From: Sclerodactyla briareus | Lineage: Eukaryota > Echinodermata > Holothuroidea > Dendrochirotida > Sclerodactylidae | Assembly (NCBI GenBank): GCA_026419785.1 | Contig: JAODTK010000444.1 | Location: forward strand, 297,548 to 361,547 | DNA length: 64,000 nt | Reading direction: 5' to 3' | Shown: positions 35,560 through 45,534 of the stretch, piece by piece | How the letters are laid out: each line of letters opens with the position of its first letter | Numbering within the stretch: position 1 is the first letter of the stretch | The notes under the pieces: generated by a model | The model's input: the letters and a program-made list of their open reading frames with translations, nothing else | Databases searched by the model: none | Told to the model about the DNA's origin: nothing | Translations under genes and position numbers: made by a program

Positions 35560-35805
35560 CTCACCTTTTTAAGCTCATCTAATTAGCAGTTGCCCCTAGT
35601 ACCTCCATCTTAATGGGCTGCTTTTGCAACTCCGCCTCCACTCCATGCATAAATTGACACCTCATAGGGACACCATTCTTATTTTGCCCTTTGCATATCT
35701 TTCGTCTTAGGCATGGAGTTGGGGGCGGGGTTGCAAAAGTAGCCCGATAAGATGGAGTTACTAGGGGCAACTGTTTATTAGATGAGCTTAGCTTAAGAAG
35801 GTGAG
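35560..35805. mobile_element. Long-armed hairpin MITE in a NUDT14 intron
   Basis: A ~246-bp inverted repeat with arms of about 100 bp: CTCACCTTTTTAAGCTCATC... on the left and its near reverse complement ending GATGAGCTTAGCTTAAGAAG then GTGAG on the right. Both arms carry CAGTTGCCCCTAGTA and CCATCTTA. The loop is ~35-40 nt. Transcribed in the NUDT14 pre-mRNA it would form a long, imperfect double-stranded stem. Confidence 0.85.
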
Positions 35806-36154
35806 ATGGGAGCACAGTGAATAATGACACCATATCAATATCAGCTCAAGAACTGTGACCGTGAAAAGCCCTATTGTTTTCATTGTTCTGATGGGGAAAG
35901 AGGCAAATTAATGATGTGGGGAGTAACATTGGGTGATTAATTATCTGGCCTCCCAGGCAATCGACCAGGTCGGGGCCTGAATTATGCCCCCCCCCCCCAA
36001 CTCTGTGACAGGTACCTGTAAAGCTTGCACCAGCCTGAGCTACAAGGTTGGTTCCCAGGGGCCTCGAAAAATCTGATGGTCAAACTGCCCACACAACCTG
36101 CGTTACCTTACGGCCTGATAGTGGTATTCAAGGATGTAGCAAAGTGAGGCAGAA

Positions 36155-36712
36155 GAAGGCAACAATTACAGGGTTAATTATAAAAAGGCTTATATATCAG
36201 CTGGAGGGAACTGAATGCGCCAGTCCAAACCCAGATTCAAACAACTTTCGGTTTCGGAGTTACAGTCCTTTGAAGTTTGTGCATGTGTATTGTGGCAAGA
36301 TTGATGAAAAGCATCCCATCAGGCAATAGTTATGATGTCATACTTGCACAACCCTGCAAATCTCGGTTTTCTATTGAAATTCACACAATAATTTCACTTC
36401 GAAAAGCATTCAGTCTATGGGAGAGCAGTGCTGTAGTGGGTTGATAGGTGTCGATGGTTACTTTGGAGAGAGTAAGACAACAGAATTATGCTAAATGTGA
36501 CTCATTCGCAAATGAAACAATGAAATACATAACATAATTTCCCATGTTGTCCAGTGTGACGTAGCGTATCGCACAAGTGGGATTCTCCCCAATTTCTCTT
36601 GCTAATGGACCAACTTTGAAGGCCAATAACTCCACGTAGGAACATAGTATTGAACTGGGGTTGTAACCTATAATTAAAGTTTTTCATTCTCCACATATAA
36701 CCTCCACAAGCA
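36155..36712 (-). mobile_element. MITE family A, copy 4 (inverted, 5' end lost)
   Basis: Minus-strand copy of family A. It shows CCAATAACTCCACGTAGGAA, CATTCTCCACATATAACCTC and TTCGAAAAGCATTC as reverse complements of blocks in the other copies. The end that should read AGGACAACTGCAGGC is missing: the match stops near 36712, close to the duplicated Nudix segment. The other end is diverged. Confidence 0.65.
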
Positions 36713-36729
36713 AAAAACAATAGGAATCT

Positions 36730-36850
36730 AATGAATACCAACTGTGATGTGCTTTCATTCAAAAAGGACATCATAATCAGTTCTCTTCTATGATCTCCTC
36801 CTGTGCGGTCTCCTTTGGGCTCAGACATTTATTGACAATCCAGCACATGT
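36730..36850 (-). pseudogene. Duplicated piece of the NUDT14 Nudix exon
   Basis: The minus strand matches 36901-37021 closely, including the Nudix core: it reads LSPKETAQEEIIEE where the exon has LSLKETAQEEIIEE, then meets a stop. Differences include GGTCTG to TGTCTG and loss of bases after GAAGAGA. No acceptor is seen at its upstream side and no donor remains. It is a partial tandem duplication ~170 bp downstream of the true exon, most likely a dead exon fragment. Confidence 0.8.
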
Positions 36851-36900
36851 ACCAAGTTGCAATAGTTCATGCTGCTATTGCCAAAACATATAATTTTTAC

Positions 36901-37111
36901 CTGAATACCATCATGTGGTTGATTTTATCAAGAGGGACATCATAACCTGTCTCTTCTATGATCTCCTCCTGTGCTGTCTCCTTGAGGCTCAGACCTTTAT
37001 CAACAATCCCAGCACAAAGCTCTAGGTGGAACCCACAGGTCTTTGCTGATGTCCGTAGTTTGTCTACTACCTGTCCCTCTGTGTATGCACCAGCCACTGT
37101 AGCAAACACAG
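36901..37111 (-). CDS. NUDT14: NUDT14 Nudix-box exon (minus strand)
   Basis: The catalytic exon. The minus-strand acceptor TTGTTCTTTCAG ends at 37112 and the donor GTAAAA begins at 36900. The first two bases complete an alanine codon left by the exon at 39206. The product reads AVFATVAGAYTEGQVVDKL, SAKTCGFHLELCAGIVDK and GLSLKETAQEEIIEETGYDV, ending INHMMVF in phase 2. The EE..EETG core is a Nudix box, which binds metal and cleaves the pyrophosphate of a nucleoside diphosphate linked to a moiety. ELCAG(I/L)VD..GLSL is typical of NUDT14 (UDP-glucose pyrophosphatase), where the usual Glu and Arg of the box are also atypical. Its first 87 nt plus 21 nt of intron form the unit of the array above it. 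The reading frame is intact. Confidence 0.9.
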
Positions 37112-37971
37112 CTGAAAGAACAAGAGAGAATAACGGTGAACCAACAGATCTAGGCTGATGTTCAGTAGTGTCTACTACCTGTCCCTCTGTGTATGCACCA
37201 ACCACTGTAGCAAACACAGCTGAAAGAACAAGAAAGATTGAAGGTGAACCCACAGATCTATGCTGATGTTCAGTCGTGTCTACTACCTGTCCCTCTGTGT
37301 ATGCACCAGCCACTGTAGCAAACACAGCTGAAAGAACAAGAGAGAATAAAGATGAACCCGCAGATCTAGGCTGATGTTCAGTAGTGTCTACTACCTGTCC
37401 TCTGTGTATGCACCAACCACTGTAGCAACACAGCTGAAAGAACAAGAGAGAATAACGGTGAACCAACAGATCTAGCTGATGTTCAGTAGTGTCTACTACC
37501 TGTCCCTCTGTGTATGCACCAACACTGTAGCAAACACAGCTGAAGAACAAGAGAGAATAAAGATGAACCCACAGATCTATGCTGATGTTCAGTCGTGTCT
37601 ACTACCTGTCCCTCTGTGTATGCACCAGCCACTGTAGCAACACAGCTGAAAGAACAAGAGAGAATAAAGATGAACCCACAGATCTGGGCTGATGTTAAGT
37701 AGTGTCTACTACCTGTCCCTCTGTGTATGCACCAGCCACCGAAGCAAACACAGCTGAAAGAACAAGAGAGATCAATGGTGAACCCACAGATCTAGGCTGA
37801 TGTTCAGTAGTGTCTACTACCTGTCCCTCTGTGTATGCACCAACACTGTAGCAAACACAGCTGAAAGAACAAGAGAGAATAACGGTGAACCACAGATCTA
37901 GGCTGATGTTCAGTAGTGTCTACTACCTGTCCCTCTGTGTATGCACCAACCACTGTAGCAAACACAGCTGC
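37025..37971 (-). repeat. 108-bp tandem array of the NUDT14 acceptor plus exon start
   Basis: Nine units marked by GTGTATGCACCA at 37081, 37189, 37297, 37404, 37510, 37616, 37723, 37831 and 37937 (period 106-108). On the minus strand each holds the pyrimidine tract and acceptor (CTCTTGTTCTTTCAG) and ~87 nt like the start of the Nudix exon (CTGTGTTTGCTACAGTGG...). The lowest unit is the real exon border. The eight others lie in the intron. 108 is a multiple of 3 and one frame stays open through about four units into the exon (SAVFATVAGAYTEGQVVD repeated). Gaps of one or two bases distinguish copies. Confidence 0.9.
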
Positions 37972-38099
37972 ACATCTCTACACATCAAACTAGAGCACTA
38001 ATGATGCTGTAGCTCAAACTGCAATATACCAAGACAAACGCACAATTATGTGTCAACTGTTCGAGTCCCAGCGCCCAAAAGGTGTTGTTTCCAACAGGG

Positions 38100-38760
38100 C
38101 CCTAGTGTGTTCTAGTTGACCATTGTCATCATATGGCCAAAGATGTATTAACAGTCAATGAACATTGTACTCAGTTGGTCAACATTGATCAAAGAATGCC
38201 TAATTGAAAGAAAAATTGCAATTTCACACAGTGACCTATTGTGCCTTTTTTCATGACCTTTGACCTCGACTAACACTGTTCAAAGATGTCCCAATGGTCA
38301 ATGAACATTGGGTCCAAATTTTGTCAACATCCATCAAAGAATGACTGTTTTGGGGTATTGTAATGCTTTTTATTCCATCAGATGTCAATGTTTTAACTCG
38401 ATTAAAACTATAGGACATTGCATCTGAAATCTGCAAAATGTGAGGAGGAGAACGCACATTGGAAATTACGGACACAGTTTCAGGAAAATCTTAGGTACTT
38501 TGGTAGGAGGAGACACATCATGAAATTTTACACATAATGGCCTCTAACGCCCCTTTAATGACCTTCAACCTTATCACTCGCTAAGTCAAACATGTCCCAT
38601 GAGGCAATGAACAGGTGGCAAAGTTTGGTCAACATCAATCAAAGAACGAATGTTTGGGGGCCAAAAGGCAATTGTTGACATACTGGATGGATGGACGGAA
38701 GGTCAGACAGACAGAAAGATAGAGTGACAAGAGATCCCAATAGCTCACCAGCATGGCTGG
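38100..38760. repeat. Degenerate ~150-bp repeat with GACCTTTGACC motif
   Basis: Three diverged segments (about 38100-38210, 38250-38350, 38560-38660) share GTCAATGAACATTG-like, TTTGTCAACATCCATCAAAG and ATGACCTTTGACCTCG-like blocks. The last is followed by GGATGGATGGACGGAAGGTC and an inverted CAGCATGGCTGG stretch. This looks like a diverged dispersed repeat in the NUDT14 intron. Confidence 0.6.
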
Positions 38761-39205
38761 TTTGAGCTAAAATAATACACTACACATCACCAAGGTGGCA
38801 AGGTACCACTAGATGCATTCCCATGGTTGAAGGTCTTAATGGCAATCAGGGGCAGCGCCAGGATTTCCCCAACGAAGGGGCCAGAGTCCCCCGACGAAAT
38901 TTCAGCAAGTCACGCCATAGTGCACCTCATCCTACTCTATACACCAAAACCATCATTTTTCATGTTTTCATTTTTCATTTTCCTCCTCTGCTCCCTGACG
39001 CCCTCTTGACTTTCCCTGATGGAGGCCCCCTCTTGGTTGAAGATGTTTCTCTGGTAGTGAAGGTATGCATTGGTGACACACCATCAAAGAGTGGATGAGG
39101 GAATAAGTTAGTGAGGGATTCCACAATCAAGCATTTGAGAGGTTGTTTGGGGATATAATACAAAAGAGTGCTCTCACCACAGAATTATGTCAGGAGCAGA
39201 CTCAC
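38761..39205 (-). other. NUDT14 intron, repeat remnants
   Basis: GGGGCAGCGCCAGGATTT at about 38849 resembles a common MITE end. Open frames here have no splice support. Confidence 0.35.
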
Positions 39206-39269
39206 CAGGGCGGAAACTGTCGTACCAATATGAAAACTTCCTGTCATTGTTGATAGCAAGATGGCTACA
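39206..39269 (-). CDS. NUDT14: NUDT14 exon before the Nudix exon (minus strand)
   Basis: A 64-nt exon. The minus-strand acceptor CTTCTTCTTCTATTCAG ends at 39270 and the donor GTGAGT starts at 39205. It joins the previous exon to give KVHDSVAILL, matching human THDSVTVLL (from memory). After that the conserved residues appear in shifting frames: NNDRK, then FILVRQF, then FRP, whose last codon leads to A-VFATV in the next exon. Two one-base deletions (in CTATC and in AAGTTTTC) and one insertion (in CAGTTTCCG) would give a continuous VAILLFNNDRK..FILVRQFRP. The phases at both borders fit. The arginine of RQFRP is a substrate-side landmark of this Nudix subfamily. Confidence 0.8.
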
Positions 39270-40825
39270 CTGAATAGAAGAAGAAGAAGAATTCTGGGTT
39301 CAATAACCAAACATATATGTTCTTACAGTTGAATGACAACACAAAGTTATTGATTATGTGATAACCTGGCAATTCAGCTGTAATCACTGTATGTTTGTTA
39401 GAGATCCTTTCTCCTTGGATTATGATGTATACATGAGAACCATCTGAGCAGATTTCCACCAGAGGCTGGTGTGAAACCAAAGGAGAACTTCCCATTCCTA
39501 CTGTACCTAAAACTGTCCCGGTAGCCTCCCCAAGGTTCCAGGAGTTAACAGGCATCCGAGCCGAATGAAGTTAACATTTGGGCATTCAGCAAATATAAGA
39601 GAAGTGAATTGACACAATATTCAGGTCTTTGGTAATAGCTAGGCAGCTGGCTGGAGTGGTGGCCTCCTTCTGCTATTTCTGATGAGTAACAAAAAAGAAG
39701 TCTGGCTGGAGCTCCAACGATCTCACAGAACGCAGGAGGTGAAGGCTCTGGAAAGGTAGCATGGATCATTAATGCTCATGCATGATGAGACCTTTCTTCC
39801 GCCTCTGGGCGGCCACTGGGGATTGGTTTTGAACCTTTGAACTGATTAGTAGTTTTCCAAGCAGCGTATCCCGGATGCATAGGTAACATTGATGTTCCAG
39901 CAGAGGGCGCTGTATTGGCCAGGGGTAGTTTTTCCCCTGGTATCCTACTTGCCGGGATGAATGAACCAACAATTGCAGTTTTGAAAATTGTCATACACTT
40001 ATTGCCATTTTGCTAAGACTCACTCAACTACCCTCGGCAAGACCTGCTCATAAATATCACATGTGACATTCATTTTGACATGAAACAGCTAACATAAAGA
40101 TTGCACAATAGAACAATTTGAACAAAAGAATATATTTTGATATCATTCTCTCTTGCTTAAAGTTCAATTCCGAATTTGTTATTCAGTTTTTCAGTATTGA
40201 TTCATTGATTACAGTTCCACTCATCTTCCAAAAGTTCCTATCTTCGCCATTCTCTCACAGGGTCAAAATCATAACGTCTTCATTCGCCCAGCCTACACCC
40301 ATCTAGCCTCAACTTCTCAGGGGACTATCAAAATGTTCAACCAACAATGAATCATTTACTAGTTTTTTTTTTCATCGTTCGATGGATACATGCCTATTCT
40401 ATGATCTCTTTAAATATGTTTATATTTTTTAGTTCTTTTCATAATTTTGGGGGAAACCCCACATATTTGACGATTTACTCATGGTTCTCCTTTCACGCAC
40501 TGTCCCCACAGCTAAACGTCTCAACCTCCCTACATCGAAACGTCTGTCTTCATGGTTCTTTTCAACTCATCCTCACACAATTAATATATTCCACAACAGT
40601 CTCCAACATGTTCGTCGGCAAGCATTCAGGCAGTAATTAAAATCAACCCCAGCCGCACTCTCCACCGCTATCACAAGCCATTAACACAATAGCTGATTAC
40701 ACAAAAAACAATACAACCATGGCCCTAATCCACTACAATACAATAACACATTATTGCAAACAAACAAGTGAGAAAATGAACAAATAAAGCAGATATCATG
40801 GAGCTGATCAATACATATAGCTTAC
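39270..40825 (-). other. NUDT14 intron
   Basis: Minus-strand open frames at 39265-39769 and others show no NUDT14 similarity and are not flanked by fitting splice sites. Nothing else recognised. Confidence 0.4.
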
Positions 40826-40869
40826 CTATCATGAACTTTCAAGTAATCCCAGGTTCTTGGTTTACCATT
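40826..40869 (-). CDS. NUDT14: NUDT14 44-nt exon (minus strand)
   Basis: Minus-strand acceptor CCATTTTTTCTGCAG just above 40869, donor GTAAGC just below 40826. It reads NGKPRTWDYLKVHD and ends in phase 2. It corresponds to the N-terminal segment of human NUDT14 that reads QNG..KSWDFMKTHD (from memory). Start phase 0 and end phase 2 fit both neighbours. Too short to appear as an open frame by size alone; splice sites and similarity identify it. No frame error. Confidence 0.85.
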
Positions 40870-41479
40870 CTGCAGAAAAAATGGAAAAAAAAACATTTGG
40901 CAAATGACACATGTCCTTAGAAGCTAGACAAAGTGATGTAATTTGGTCCATTATACTATTCATCTTCCATTCCACAATTCCTGAAACGTCAACTCTTCCA
41001 TAATTGCTGAAACTATGTCATGACATATGTTATGTGAAGTCATGGCTGTTTATATCAGGTTTATGGTCAGTTGTCCGTTCGATATCCCAGTGTTATTTCT
41101 GGTGCCTGGCACAATTCTGCTTGTAGAAAGGTTATTTCAGCAACTCTAACTACTGAAGTTCCTCTGCTTGTAAGCACTGGTGCATTTGAAGTAAGAGTTG
41201 TGTGAGTTTGAAGGAAGTTAGAGCTCTGTTTTAATATACAAGGTGAAAAAATGTCGAGGTAAAGTTCCTTCTATCGAACCAGTGTCTGTGACTGTTGGAT
41301 ATTAAGATGCCCAGTGTCTATGGAGAGATTCTGCTGTAAATGAGATTGATTAGTGCTGGGGGTAGGGTGGGAGAAGATTCTGTGACTGGGATCAGGACTG
41401 GTTGGAAAAAGCATGCTTCCGGGCATGCTTCCGATTCCTACATCTAGCTCAAATTTGAGATTGTGTCCAGAAGGGTAGA
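40870..41479 (-). other. NUDT14 intron
   Basis: No feature recognised. Confidence 0.4.
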
Positions 41480-41830
41480 CTGAGGAGGTCAGGTCATTTT
41501 GGACAGATGGGTGAACAGTAACTGGGTTAAGAGTCCTAGCAAATTATTGTGGATGGCTGGGAAGGCAGGAATAGGCCTTGGCCCAATATGGAGTTTAGAA
41601 GGGGTGCCGTTGAGTTCTCGCCATACCCATGCTGATAGTTACCCACGTGATAGCCATATTGAGCACCATACAAGTCAGGACTCCTATAAATACTCCTTAT
41701 TACGAGAACCACAAGGGACTGAACTGTGGAACAACCTGCCATCTGAGATACTGAGCAAGCCAGCCCAGAACTTTAAAGCAGCACACACCAGCCCATTGTT
41801 TTTTTTCTCAGGAATTGTTGGGCAGTAAAT
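41480..41830 (+). mobile_element. LINE reverse-transcriptase C-terminal tail
   Basis: Plus-strand frame reading SSRHTHADSYPRD, HTSQDSYKYSLLREP and GTELWNNLPSEILSKPAQNF, ending SGIVGQ. The W.NLP.EI motif followed by a NFK-like stretch is the usual end of LINE ORF2. It lies in a NUDT14 intron in the opposite sense to that gene. Confidence 0.75.
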
Positions 41831-41989
41831 AGGTCGTGAATCTAAATATTCTGAAACTAGGTTGGTAGAGTGCCTATACTATAGAGACGAAACATTCTCC
41901 TATTAGTATGAATGTCATGTATATTCTGTGAGTGGGACAGGAGGGTCTTAAAAGAAATCTTCATTTCTGATACCTAGAAAAAACCTTAG

Positions 41990-42410
41990 ACTATTTTTTT
42001 CTGAGCTGTTTTTTGCCATCATGCATCAAGTTGGTACCTGTATTGTTCACTATATATTTCATAAGAAGCAGAGCTGAAAAGCCAGGCCCACTCTTCAAAT
42101 GTTGATTAGATGAGCACCCAAGAACATTGGGGCCATAAGCCCGTATGAGCGCATCCACTACACAAATATAGGAGCAATACCTCTTTCCATCTCCCACGGT
42201 TGTTAACAAGAGAGCAACACACACACAGACACACATGTGTGACTACATACTGCAGAATTGGTGTTTTTTTTCTCTAAAAGAATCATGATTTAAATCCAAG
42301 TAAATCAACTTAAATCATATAAATATTAAAATGATTATTTTTTTCAATGAAAATCTTGATTTAAATCAAATAAATTGATCTAATCAATTTAAATTGTGAT
42401 TGTATTTTCC
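41990..42410. other. Simple-sequence stretch in a NUDT14 intron
   Basis: A short (CA)n tract at 42211-42233 and a cluster of TTAAATCAA-type words at 42285-42390 (GATTTAAATC and its reverse complement). No gene. Confidence 0.5.
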
Positions 42411-42900
42411 ATTGGCCTGACTGAAACCAAACAACCCTGCTACATAGATTGCCTCTGGCAAAGAATCAAAAGGCTTCCTTGAGCAATACGAGTCAAGTCC
42501 CATAGGCAATGTCCTTCAAACCATACAGTTACTCATCTCCTAATTAGATTCTTGAAGAATCTTCAAGTGTGTCAAAGTTAAGTATTCTTTTGAATATAGC
42601 AAGGAATCACTACACATCTTTGACTCTTCATTGTCTCGTTTTATTAACTTATCCTTTTCCGTACATAGATTTTCACCTCGCCATCTCCGGTTTGAGGTTT
42701 TCTTCTTTGTAGTAAGCTAACGCCTCCAACTCGCTGAACATGTTTTCTTGTGTGTTTTAACCCGAGAACATCCTCTCTCAATTTTGATTTGTATTCACGT
42801 CCCTTGCATACAATACTGTAGCAAACCGTTCCTGCAAAAGCTCGCAGCAGTGGATTGTATGAACTGCATGGTATTTTATGAGCTAATATGAATTATTCAC

Positions 42901-42994
42901 CTGCTGTATTTCAAAATCCTCAACCGCCGGTCTGATGTACTGAGATGATTCACATGGATGGACCTCAACATCATTTTGAGAGCTTGGTTATTAC
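42901..42994 (-). CDS. NUDT14: NUDT14 first recognisable coding exon (minus strand)
   Basis: The minus-strand donor GTGAAT follows CAGCAG at 42901. The frame that fits the next exon reads NDVEVHPCESSQYIRPAV then EDFEIQQ and continues NGKPRTWD. Human NUDT14 has C..SPYLRP at this point (from memory), so this is the N-terminal region. Acceptor-like CCACTCCTCTTGCAG ends at 42995, but a TAA falls in the required frame just inside 42994. The true 5' border may therefore lie a little lower (for example after ACCAAG), or a base is missing. The initiator methionine is not certain; ATG ATG near 42972 is in another frame. A TIR element begins only ~20 bp above. Confidence 0.65.
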
Positions 42995-43014
42995 CTGCAA
43001 GAGGAGTGGAATGA

Positions 43015-43913
43015 TTAGGGTAGAGCAGGGTTAGTTAGAACAATTTTCATGAAATCTGTATTTTTCGAAAATGACATGTATTCAATTCAGCAACCTACCT
43101 CTCCTGTTGGGTGTAATCACCATGCCACCCCTAAAATGTTGCTCTTCTGTATGGCTTCGGAGATAATTCAGTAAGAAAGTGTCGGTGATAGGCGTTCCAA
43201 CTAAACTTCATCTACGGGGTTAGTTGGAACTAGGGCTGGGGTTAGTTGAAACATTGCCTCTGTCATCTAGGAAATTAAATGGGAATCATGACAAACTATA
43301 AACACGTGTTAACTTGGTATATGCCGTCTATAATATATCAAATGATATTGAAGCCAGACTTACTATATAATAAATGTGATAAATAGTAGATAAATCTTTA
43401 TTTACCAAAGTCTGGATAAATTTAGTGGGAATTTAGGCAACATTGAATAATCAAAATATTTAAGGCTTGCTATTGTTTGTAGACACGTATTCTGAAGATG
43501 GTTAAACATGGTTGCAGTATTATAGGTGATTTGAGGCAAATTAGTGTGAAACGAGGGTAATGCAGATAGAATGTTCCAACTAACCCCACTCAAAATGTTC
43601 CAAATAACCCCATGGACCATTTCGACATTTGTATGCTAATTACACAGAATGGGAACCTGAATACATCTGATATTTTTGTTTTTCCCTTGAGAAGAAAAAA
43701 GCAATACAACATTTTAATTTCAAGAAAAATTACTCAGGGTGCTGAAAAACAACTTTCCTCTCTCATTTACCTATGTTGGTTAACGAGGTCAGTGCTGAAG
43801 TAATATGGTGAGAGTGTAGCAGGGATACCCTAGGTGGTCATACTTGGAAGGAAATTATTTGCATACAGGAGAAATTCCAATGTTTCAACTAAGCCCCGCT
43901 CTCCCATACTCTC
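43015..43913. mobile_element. TIR element with GGTTAGTT repeats
   Basis: About 900 bp. The left end is TAGGGTAGAGCAGGGTTAGT followed by TAGAACA. The right end, read on the other strand, is TATGGGAGAGCGGGGCTTAG followed by TTGAAACA. Internal copies of the same words occur as GGGGTTAGTTGGAAC at 43217 and, inverted, GTTCCAACTAACCCC at 43573. No transposase seen. The superfamily is not assigned and the target-site duplication is not clear. Confidence 0.65.
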
Positions 43914-45430
43914 AAAGGAATGGGCTTTCACAGAAAAGGGAGGTACAGGGAACAAATATGTGAATGATGAGAGCCCAAGAAAATATTACTGTATCGATTG
44001 TTGAATAGTAATCAATAAGCTTCAGAAACAAGAACTTATTAAGATAGTTGATAACGGCATAGTCAATAGATTATGTACGCGCCTTGAAGATTTTTCTTAC
44101 AAAGCAGTATAAGGTATCCTCTCGAGGTAATTAGTAAGGCTTAGTCTATGTTATGTAGTCCATTCCCTGACACAGAACACGAAAACAGTTGGGGTATTAC
44201 AAATGTATGCACATTAAGATGTTGTATGTTCAGAGGACTTGAAGGGTGATGATTGGTGTAAACGATTTATTTTTGCCGAATGATTGGCCCCAAGATGAAA
44301 GATAGGGGGAGGGGTCTAAGGGTCTCTAAGAGGCCCCTCGTTTGAAATTTTCTTAATATTGAAATGTCCTAGGATGCAATTGGTGCAATATTTTCAGTAA
44401 AATGGGCTTCAGTAATTAGGTACACAGGACCCTTTCAAGTAGGAACGCGAAAAAATTCTGCTAGCATCCTAAACAAAGCCCGATTTTTATTGGAGCTTGT
44501 AAGTATATGAAGCAGGCCATCAATACACATGACAATTCAATGGGGGCAATGATCAAATTTTGGCCCAGTCCGGTACAAATTTCAGACAATCTTTCCACAA
44601 TTGCATTAGGGATATCTCTAACCCAATTGCATCAAGCTGGGAGGCTGGCTGCCCTCTAATCCCCTTCACCCCTCTCGCCTGTTGTACTCTAAAGCTAGGC
44701 CGCTCCGCATGATTTCCCACCTGAAACCGACTGTTTCATTCAAGGGTCAAAATAATTTTTCAATTTAGAGGTTTAGGAAGGGCGCTATTTTGGAGAAAAA
44801 AATTGCCCCCTATGAACTAATCTTGGGGGCTACTTGAGAGCTTTGGGGCTACTTGAATCGAACCATAACTTGTTGTTAAAAAATAATGGCTATAAAATCG
44901 CATAAATTGTAATAATGCCACTGTGGGGTCACTCAGGATGAGCCCCTTCCCCCCCTCGAATGAGGGGGTAGGAATTTGGTCCCCTTGCCCAGAGGCAGGG
45001 TTATTGGAAGCGGAGGGTGGACACAGCTTCTAGGAATCAGGTGGTCCCCTCCTTAAGGGCGCAACCTGCAATGTTACACTGTTAATATCGCACAGCATAA
45101 CAATGGAATCATGTTGTCTCTTGTCAGGGTTTGAAATACTTTTTCAATTTTGGGTATATTTTTTTAAGAAATCTCCCTCCCTCTCACAATCATTTTGCAC
45201 TCCAGAGTGCTACTCATATTATGGTAATGATAAAACAGGGTGACTCTGCCTACAGTTCTACTGTTAGTTGTAGCTGCTGGGTGGCATCAGGAGAACAGGG
45301 TGAACATGCCCCCCCCCCTTATCGATTTCCCACCGTAACCAGTACCTGGGGAAATGGGCTCATGTCTCCCCCTCTATTTATAGCAAGCCGCCGCTCTTGT
45401 GTAGCTGAGCTAGCTACAGGCTGTAAAATG
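43914..45430. other. No gene recognised
   Basis: Plain non-coding DNA with short C and G runs (for example near 45309). Open frames of up to ~100 codons have no supporting signal. Confidence 0.4.
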
Positions 45431-45534
45431 AATTTTTTATAGCTGCGTGAGCAGCTCTACAATCATCATGTCTCTCCGTCTGTTCGTTCGTTTCGTCGGT
45501 TCTGTTCGCAAGTTCATTCGACTCTGAACCCTAC

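Noticed and set aside
36897..37550. 217-codon minus-strand frame as one long NUDT14 exon
   Set aside because: Only the part up to 37111 is the exon. The rest is the intronic acceptor array, open because the unit is 108 bp. Kept as a finding, not as a gene.
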